Part shown: positions 57,831 through 64,000 of the stretch, in pieces
Position numbering within the stretch: the stretch's first letter is position 1
How the letters are laid out: each line of letters begins with the position of its first letter
Source of the DNA: Isoetes taiwanensis
Lineage: Eukaryota; Streptophyta; Lycopodiopsida; Isoetales; Isoetaceae
Length of the DNA: 64,000 bases
Direction of reading: 5' to 3'
Assembly (NCBI GenBank): GCA_021234155.1
Contig: JAJEKV010000142.1
Coordinates: 560,001-624,000, forward strand
The notes under the pieces: model-generated
Database searches by the model: none
What the model was told of the DNA's origin: nothing
The model's input: the letters and a program-made list of their open reading frames with translations, nothing else
Position numbers and translations under genes: made by a program

Positions 57831-58077
57831 ACCTAATTGAATCTCTTTTTCCTTCCTTGCTTTTTTAAGCATATCCAAAACATTTTGGCCAAGAACACCC
57901 TTTGGTTTCTTAGCTTTGTTTTATCTTGTCATTGATTCAATCTAATAATTAATGTCACAAAGACCGGATGCGATTAAATTGAATGAAAAGGGGACTGTTT
58001 CAAGGCATAGAACCTATGGGCAAGAGATTGCTCAGAAAAAATTCTTTTCCTTATATGTAGCAAAATAACAGGGGGTT
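56134..58077. repeat. 27-bp inverted repeats bracketing the hAT N-terminal half
   Basis: GAAACCCCCTGTTATTATGC at 56134-56153 and, reversed, GGAACCCCCTGTTATTTTGC at 58058-58077, both continuing TACATAT. A related direct copy of GGGGGTTYCAGGGGGATCT lies at about 54168 and 58071. They may be ends of one or more hAT-family elements. No 8-bp duplication could be matched. Confidence 0.55.
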
Positions 58078-58947
58078 CCAGGGGGATCTGATATGGATGT
58101 AAAAAAACAATTCCTAAAACCATAGACTATATATCCCTAAAACAATTGAATGGGTTGTTATAAAAAAAACATAGATTCAAGATACAAAATAATCACATTA
58201 GCTCAATAAATATATTGGTTAAAGTAGCCTTATTAGGACATTGAGTTATTTTGATAGAGGTTCGAGCCGCCGTATTTTATATTCTAAAATCTTAGGCAAA
58301 GCCGTATAGACGTTTGATATTCCCTCAAAACCTTATGCGAAATCGTACTTCATATTTCAAAATCATAGGCGCCTCTCCTCCCTTAGAATAAGGTTGTTCT
58401 CAGCATTGGGGTTAATGAATTAATATTAAAGTAATTAATTAAGTCAAAAGGTAACACATACTGCATAAAGCAATGAAAATTACATCAGGATCATAGATCA
58501 CATAAGTTCAGGACCGTAGTCCGTTCACAGCACACTAGCATGATAACAAAAAAGGAAAATACAACCAGGTCCTCAATGGACTACGTGGTAACAACACAAT
58601 ATGTAGACAAAACAAACAAATGTAGAAACACAGATGGCTCCTCAGTGCCGTCATATAAAACTGCAGACCTCTGGTACACGCTACTGGCCTGCAAAATTAT
58701 GGTACATCAGTACATCATATAATAATTAAAGAATGTGCTTTAACGGACCACCTCCTTTTTGAACATAAATGAAAAAGAAGGGATCCTATCATGCCTAAGT
58801 CTTGCAAGTCATTGCGGCATAAGGAATGGCTATGTTCCCATTATCACTGGGATGACTGCATCCTATGATGTACATGCCCATCCCACCTAGAATGTATCTA
58901 CCCGACCAGTTCCCTGCATGACTCCTGGTGGGTCAAGCCTTCATTGC
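58078..58947. other. Flank downstream of the minus-strand chromovirus
   Basis: Expected to hold the 3' untranslated region and LTR of the chromovirus. The minus strand at about 58748-58765 reads AAAAAGGAGGTGG, a possible polypurine tract. No second LTR copy is present to confirm it. Confidence 0.35.
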
Positions 58948-61020
58948 TTACTTGCTAATGTTGGGTTTGATAGCATCATTGATAGTGCATCCCTGGCATT
59001 CCCGCATAAAGTCCAGGTAGTTCTTATCAAGATCCATTTTCAGTATCCATGTTGCATCCTTAATCGATAAGCGTTTCCACTTAACTAAGTACTGTAGGAT
59101 TTGAGTCCCTCTGGTCTGCTTGTATGCACGATCAAGAAAAGCCTCTGGGATTATTTCCAATTGTTCATCTATCATTTCAAGAAATGTGGGTGTATCTAAT
59201 ATTTCTTCTGAATCAGGAGTATGCTTCTTCAGAACGCTCACATGAAAAACCCTATGAATTTTGAGATGAGCGGGGAGATTGAGCTTGTAGGCTTGGGGCC
59301 CTATCCTCTAAATAATCTCAAATGGTCCTGCCCATCGGGTTGCCAGTTTTTTACAATTGCCAACCTTGAGCTTGGCTTGCTTTACCTTGATCTTGGGTAA
59401 AAACATGTTAGGGTGTACCACTTTTGGAACCTGCAAAAGTACATACACTAGGTACTTCAGAACTGGGTACTTTCTCATTTTTATTTTCATTAAAACTAGT
59501 ACAAAAGTCCAAAATAAAAGTCAAGGACGCATTAATATTCAAAGTTAAGATAAAGATAATGCTACTGGAGACCAAAATATATATAAAAGTTCTAGAGTGT
59601 ACCTTTTATTGAGATATTACACAAGTACCCAGTACCCAGTCCTGGGTACCTTTTTAGGTACTTTTTTGGTCACTAAATAATACTTTTTAAGGGACACCCT
59701 AACATGCTTTTACCCTACCACACGGAATCTTCAACCTTAAAGTCTCGAGGTGTATGACGCTTATCCGCAACACTCTTTTGCCTGCTTCGAGCCGCTAACA
59801 AATATCCATGGATCTCTTCAACCAAAACTTGCATATCTGTGAGCAACTGCTAAGAGACCTCGACCTTCGAAACAGGGTTATGCCACGTGTCTGGAGTTAG
59901 GCATTGATAGCCATGGTTAATCATAAAAGGAGACATTCGAGAAGACTCATGTTTAGAACTATTATAAGCAAACTCTACCAAAGGGATATAATCGGCCCAC
60001 TGTGATTGTTTATTCCAGACATAGTTGCGTAACATATCCTCAATGATGCGGTTGCTGCGTTCCATTTGACCATCCATCTGGGGGTGATATGCGATATTCA
60101 TGGCAAGGTTGGTTTGTATAGTGCCAAAGAAATCTGTCCAGAACGCACTTACAAACTTGGGATCGCGATCCGAAATGATTTGGCGTGGCATCCTGTAGAG
60201 TTGGAAAATCTCCTTAGCAAATAATAATGTCGTATCCAAGGCCGTATCAGTGGTGCGGCATGGCAAAAAGTGTGCCATCTTGGACAGCTTGTCGACCACC
60301 ACCATCACGACATCATATCCCCTAAGGGTCCGTGGAAGACCGACAATAAAGTCCATGGTGATGATTTTCCAGTTAGCATTGGGCACCTCTAAAGGCTCCA
60401 AATCGTCTGAGATGCGCAAGTGTTCAGCCTTTGTCTGTTGTTAAAAGTTGACATTGCTTGATGTAGCTGGCAATATGCTTCTTCGTAGGCTAGACTAGAT
60501 CGTACTTTAAAATATGTCTTCATAAATCCAGCATGTCCTGCTATAGGACTTGTATGTGTGTCATGAAGGATGAGCTTCCGGACGCCTGAGGTCTCTGGCA
60601 CACATAACTTATTCTTATGGTAGAGAAGATTGCCTTCTTTCTTAAAATGGCAAAAAGTTTCTTGCTCCGTTCCCGTCCGAGCCTCCTAAAACAAACTGTC
60701 CCACACCTCCGTGAATTCAAGATCTGTTGGGAGTGTTTGTGCAATGGTCTTTCCAAACTCACTGGTGAGAGTGGAAATGGCATTGCAATGCATACGAGTT
60801 ACCGAGGGGTGCCTTGAAAGAGCATCTGCATTGCAACCAGGTTATGTATACTAGGTTTATACACCACCTCAAAATCATATTCCTCCAAAAATTCCGTCCA
60901 TATGTATTGACGAAGGTTGAGGTTGGATTCCGTTGAAGACATTGGAGGCTCTGGTGATTTGTATCTAATTGGAACCTTCTCCCGAGGAGATAATGACTTT
61001 TCTGGGTAGTTTTGCACTCC
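58948..61020 (-). pseudogene. Second chromovirus: RNase H, integrase and chromodomain relic
   Basis: Minus strand from 61020: RNase H end (PIRYKSPEPP, FEVVYKPSIHNLVA), H2C2 finger region (RKLILHDTHTSPIAGHAGF), integrase (NWKIITMDFIVGLPRTLRGY; RQIISDRDPKFVSAFW; IAYHPQMDGQMERSNR, 60419-59850), integrase C-terminus (KVGNCKKLATRWAGPFEII), and chromodomain (ILQYLVKWKRLSIKDATW, about 59108-59055). Same family as the plus-strand relic at 28420 and better preserved. In the Glu block, DGQMERSNR retains the Glu. It is split by a MITE (59395-59715) and truncated upstream near the MULE at 61032. Confidence 0.9.
59395..59715. mobile_element. 321-bp MITE in the chromovirus integrase
   Basis: The termini are inverted over about 25 bp: GGGTAAAAACATGTTAGGGT at the left and, reversed, GGGTAAAAGCATGTTAGGGT at the right. 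Subterminal GGTAC/GTACC motifs also recur in inverted order. Removal joins VEDSVW to IKVKQAK, as in the other chromovirus copy. The target duplication is ambiguous: if the ends are set at AGGGTGT, the 8-bp AACATGTT/AACATGCT would fit a hAT origin. Confidence 0.75.
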
Positions 61021-61031
61021 CTAAAAAGCAC

Positions 61032-61472
61032 GGCACGGGATATCCTTACCCTGGTTTCGGGGATCCCGGAGGGGTGATACCGGAGGATGGGATCCCCAAG
61101 AGGTGTGATCCCGGAGGACGGGATCCCGTTTCTAATAACATTGCTCTTTAACGAAAAATCTTGGCCCTTATAGGGATTTTTGGGGCAAATTTGTTGTGGG
61201 CTTTTCTCCCTCGATCCGGCACCGAATCGCATGGGATCAGTTCGTAGCTGGTCGGAATCGGGAGGGCAAGGGGATCAGGTAGATGCGGAGGAGGAAGCAG
61301 GGCGAAGCCACGTGCACCGCCTCACTCCAATCCGCAAAAAATAAAGAAAAATCTGCTTGCGATAAAGGCGTTAATCATTGCAGCTTAACTGTGGGATCCC
61401 GGAGGAGGGGATCCCATTTGGGGATCCCGGAGGGCAGGATCAACCCAAACCAGGGTAAGTCTATCGTGAACC
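61032..61472. mobile_element. Mutator-type MITE, 441 bp, with GGGATCCC repeats
   Basis: The exact 9-bp duplication AAAAAGCAC flanks it (61023-61031 and 61473-61481), the size typical of Mutator-like elements. Both ends start GG and share CTTACCCTGGTTT within about 26-bp inverted termini. The subterminal zones are packed with GGGATCCC(GGAGG) motifs, six or more copies in both orientations. The interior is GC-rich and non-coding. Confidence 0.85.
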
Positions 61473-61554
61473 AAAAAGCACTATAGATGGTACACCCTAG
61501 CATTCTTTTACCCATCTCAAATTATAATCTATAAATGGCTCATATTTTTTCCCC

Positions 61555-61758
61555 ATTTGGCCTAGTGGTAAGGCCTTTGCCGCCGTGAGGTCGTGAGTTT
61601 GAACTTGATTATGGGTTTTCAGACCTCAAAAAGGATAAAGATAGGCTCACGCCTAAGGCATCCAGAAACCCACCGAGTATCATGTGGATGAGTAAAATGA
61701 GTGAGTGCAAGCTCACGAGGGTAGCTTGCAAACCAATGAAAGGGGAAAAAAAAAAAAA
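61555..61758 (+). mobile_element. tRNA-derived SINE with poly(A) tail
   Basis: A-box-like GGCCTAGTGGTAAGGC (61559-61574) and B-box-like GGTCGTGAGTTTGAAC (61589-61604), then a body of about 140 bp (GGCTCACGCCTAAGGC, CCACCGAGTATCATGTGG) ending in 13 A (61746-61758). Length, promoter spacing and tail fit plant SINEs of the Au type. No clear target duplication. Confidence 0.75.
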
Positions 61759-63060
61759 TTATTTGTTCATCTTTTAGTCGTGATACTAATTGCATATAGC
61801 TGAAGTCCATTGCTTTCATAAGGAAACACATAGTTAGTATACTTAAGGTGCTCGAATGTTTAGCCATCTTAAATCAATAATTATGAGTTCAGGAATTCTA
61901 CATGTGTAAACGCGTTGCTATGAGTTATTTGCTTAATTTCAAGTCAACATCTAATCACTTTCTATATTCTTGTTATAGGTCGCTCCTCGTATTTATATTG
62001 GTCTTTGCCAAAGAGGTCATCCTTCTTTTGCCATTTTCATTAATGTACCTTGACTACTAACATGATTAAGGTTTTGCAGTATTTAGCTTGCTTGGAATTC
62101 CTTTTGGCATTCAATCTTGAGGCTAATACTCTTGGGCTGTAGAATCCTCTAGACTTTGCAAGTCAATGGCTTTCTCGTTCACAATGAGAAATCTTCTAGT
62201 TCCTACCTTTTAACTTCCTACTTCTTTAGTTGACACGCCAAAGCTAGATCCTTGCCAAGTTCGACATGGGCCGCTTAAGACAAGGATGTGACATAATTCT
62301 TAGCTAAGGGTACCTTCAGACCATGGGGTTAAATTTTTTATATTAAGGAAATTTACTTTAGTAATTAACACACATGATTTTTGTTAAGGAAATTGTTAAA
62401 AAGAAGGGTTAGTTTTTAACAAATTTTTAGGGTTAAATTAAGGGGTTAACCAGGTTTCACATTACATATGGTTATGTTAGATATTCACAATTTGTTGACG
62501 ATTTTACAATTTGTAAAATGAAATTTTATTGGATACCCATACCCCTACTTTAGTGCTATTAAGCACGTCGAGGATGGCATCGACGGATTGAAAGCTCCAT
62601 CGTTGCAGCTCCATCAACTGAGCTCCTTGCCACGGCATGGCTCTAGACTGTCACCAACCAATCAATAACTTGTTAGGTATGATTCTTTCCCATCTACTTG
62701 TTGATTCTTAAAGAAAGGTTTTTTGGGCTATCTTTAACACATTCTCTATTTTTATAATTATATGTCAATTTCTCTGTCTTTTAGTGTGTTTTTATAGCGT
62801 TCTTTGGTAGGAAAATTTAGAGTCCATAGAGAAACTTATCTATTCAACAGCATCCAGAGTAGTTCAAATAGACGATTTGATTTGGACTTTCTTTTACAAG
62901 AACATATAGATATTGGTTTTGAAAATAGGAGTATATAACAATGGGTTTGAGAATCTGGTCCAAAATTTCAGTGTATCATGTTCCAAAAACATACGAATCA
63001 TATTGATTCTTATCACTAATCAAAATGCAGCTGAAATGGCCAGTAATGATCAGAGGATGT
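61759..63060. other. Non-coding spacer
   Basis: AT-rich, with no frame longer than about 80 codons, no repeat family recognised and no RNA gene seen. Confidence 0.4.
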
Positions 63061-63996
63061 AGAGATTGTAGCACCTTCTAGTGCTAGCAGCAAGGGAGAG
63101 ATGCGAGCAAAGGCAAGAAATTGGACCCTGAGTGAGGTAATTGTTTTAATTGAAGCGAAAAGAATTGAGTGGGAGGTTTAAATACGCATGTGTCTATGCG
63201 AGACGTGATTGAAACTGCAGCAAAAAAAATGGAAGAAGGTATCAGAGTTCTTGGCAAATTAAGGATATATACGGACTACTAACATGTGCAAAACTAAATG
63301 GGACAATGTGTTATCAGATTAGGATTTGGATAAGCGCACATGAGTGGCTCCATATTTTAGCATGTATTTGAGTTATTAGATACATTCCAAGGAATAGAAT
63401 AGTTTTTTTAATGTCCACGGAGACCAATAGGTCATGGGACCCATACAATGGGCTAGTACAATCATTACTACTAGGATTAAAAAACCCCTGCCTCGAAAGG
63501 TTTTCAAGGGAAAAACCTTTGCAGTAATGATGATACTAGACAAGTGGAGATAATGACTACTGAGGGCTCAGTAATTGCAGACGTTTATCTAGAACATCAA
63601 GTATGTGTAATGCCAAGTCATGCACAGATGGTGCTCGGAGAAGGCCATCCATTAATCCACCTGTTACCATTGGTAGTAGTGTGGGTGTGACTGCCGAGTC
63701 CACTCCCACTCCAGATGATAGGGAGGCAGGATCGAGTGGAAGGGAAAAAGGAAAAGAGTTCTGCAGTTGACACTCTTGCTAAGCTGCTCCAAGATGTTGA
63801 GTCGTGCAAAATTGAGATAGAAACGTCATTGGTTATAACCCAAAAGGAGGCAGTGGAGATTGAAAGAGCAAGATGCCTAGCAGATAGAATAGAATAGAGA
63901 GGATGCTGCAGCTGAGAGACATGATCGAAGAATTTTTGTGCAAGCATTTGCAAGTCTTGCTAAATTATGGGAGAAGATAAGCGAAAGGCTTGGTTG
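63061..63996 (+). pseudogene. Trihelix (Myb/SANT-like) DNA-binding protein relic
   Basis: The plus strand encodes ARNWTLSEVIVLIEAKRIEW (from about 63112), KWKKVSEFLAN-stop-GYIRTTNMCKTKWDNVLSD (about 63229-63318). This is the three-helix domain with its conserved Trp residues and the CKTKW signature. After an inserted LINE tail the frame continues, with a stop at 63896-63898, as SSAVDTLAKLLQDVESCKI and RRIFVQAFASLAKLWEKI, resembling the C-terminal helical region of plant trihelix factors. TAA at about 63178, TAA in the domain and later stops make it a pseudogene, or a cropped gene copy carried by a transposon. It continues past the window edge. Confidence 0.78.
63405..63525 (-). mobile_element. 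3'-terminal fragment of the GC-rich LINE family in the trihelix relic
   Basis: The minus strand carries AAAGGTTTTTCCCTTGAAAA, GGGGTTTTTTAAT, GGGTCCCATGACC and TTGGTCTCCGTGGACATTAA, collinear with 48100-48195 of the large LINE. The tail is a short A run next to AGAATAG-type sequence (plus-strand T at about 63403-63410). Heavily 5'-truncated. Confidence 0.82.
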
Positions 63997-64000
63997 ATGC

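Overview
This window is nuclear DNA of a land plant with a large, repeat-choked genome. The evidence is eukaryotic splice sites, plant-type L1 LINEs with DUF4283-like and zf-RVT domains, chromodomain Ty3/gypsy elements, hAT transposases, tRNA-derived SINEs and MITEs. It also carries an X-intrinsic-protein (XIP) aquaporin, a plant TK1-type thymidine kinase with an organelle-type leader, and LRR-RLP and PPR relics. XIPs occur in mosses, lycophytes and many dicots. A non-seed vascular plant such as a fern would fit this density of LINE and repeat relics, but the species is inference.

Only three host genes look plausibly functional. (1) A coiled-coil protein entering from the left edge (to 1061) carries 66-bp in-frame tandem repeats. 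(2) The XIP aquaporin (15431-16622, +) has three exons, and I could join all of them in frame. (3) Thymidine kinase (36212-37579, -) has four exons, also joined in frame. Relics of host-type genes are an LRR receptor-like protein (18602-19616), a PPR protein (about 54730-55380) and a trihelix DNA-binding protein (about 63061-63996).

Everything else is mobile DNA, much of it nested. From left to right: a tRNA-SINE inverted pair (1610-1756); a 6.2-kb non-autonomous LTR retrotransposon (2255-8451, minus, 5-bp target duplication) inside a tandem array of about 0.4-0.5 kb units; a LINE fragment; a 780-bp non-autonomous hAT element with an exact 8-bp target duplication (13869-14648); two MITE-like elements (17503-18597); and a 7.9-kb L1-type LINE (19901-27812, minus, target duplication up to 16 bp) with a 1.2-kb poly(A) retroposon nested in its 3' end (20520-21699, 14-bp duplication). 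These are followed by a decayed chromovirus with a tandem-repeat 3' region (28420-30330), five more LINE relics, and a GC-rich LINE of another lineage (about 41576-48229) with 108-bp 5' monomers and a tetranucleotide tail. Next come two degenerate hAT transposase genes (48361-50623, +; 57830-53626, -), a second chromovirus (58948-61020, -) carrying a MITE, a Mutator-type MITE with 9-bp duplication (61032-61472), and a SINE (61555-61758).

There is no operon-like cooperation. The value of the window is stratigraphic: target duplications and nesting order let one date events relative to each other. The strongest unusual signals are LINE 3' ends with interchangeable microsatellite tails, an LTR element that gained a pentanucleotide array in only one LTR, and several precisely bounded non-autonomous DNA transposons.
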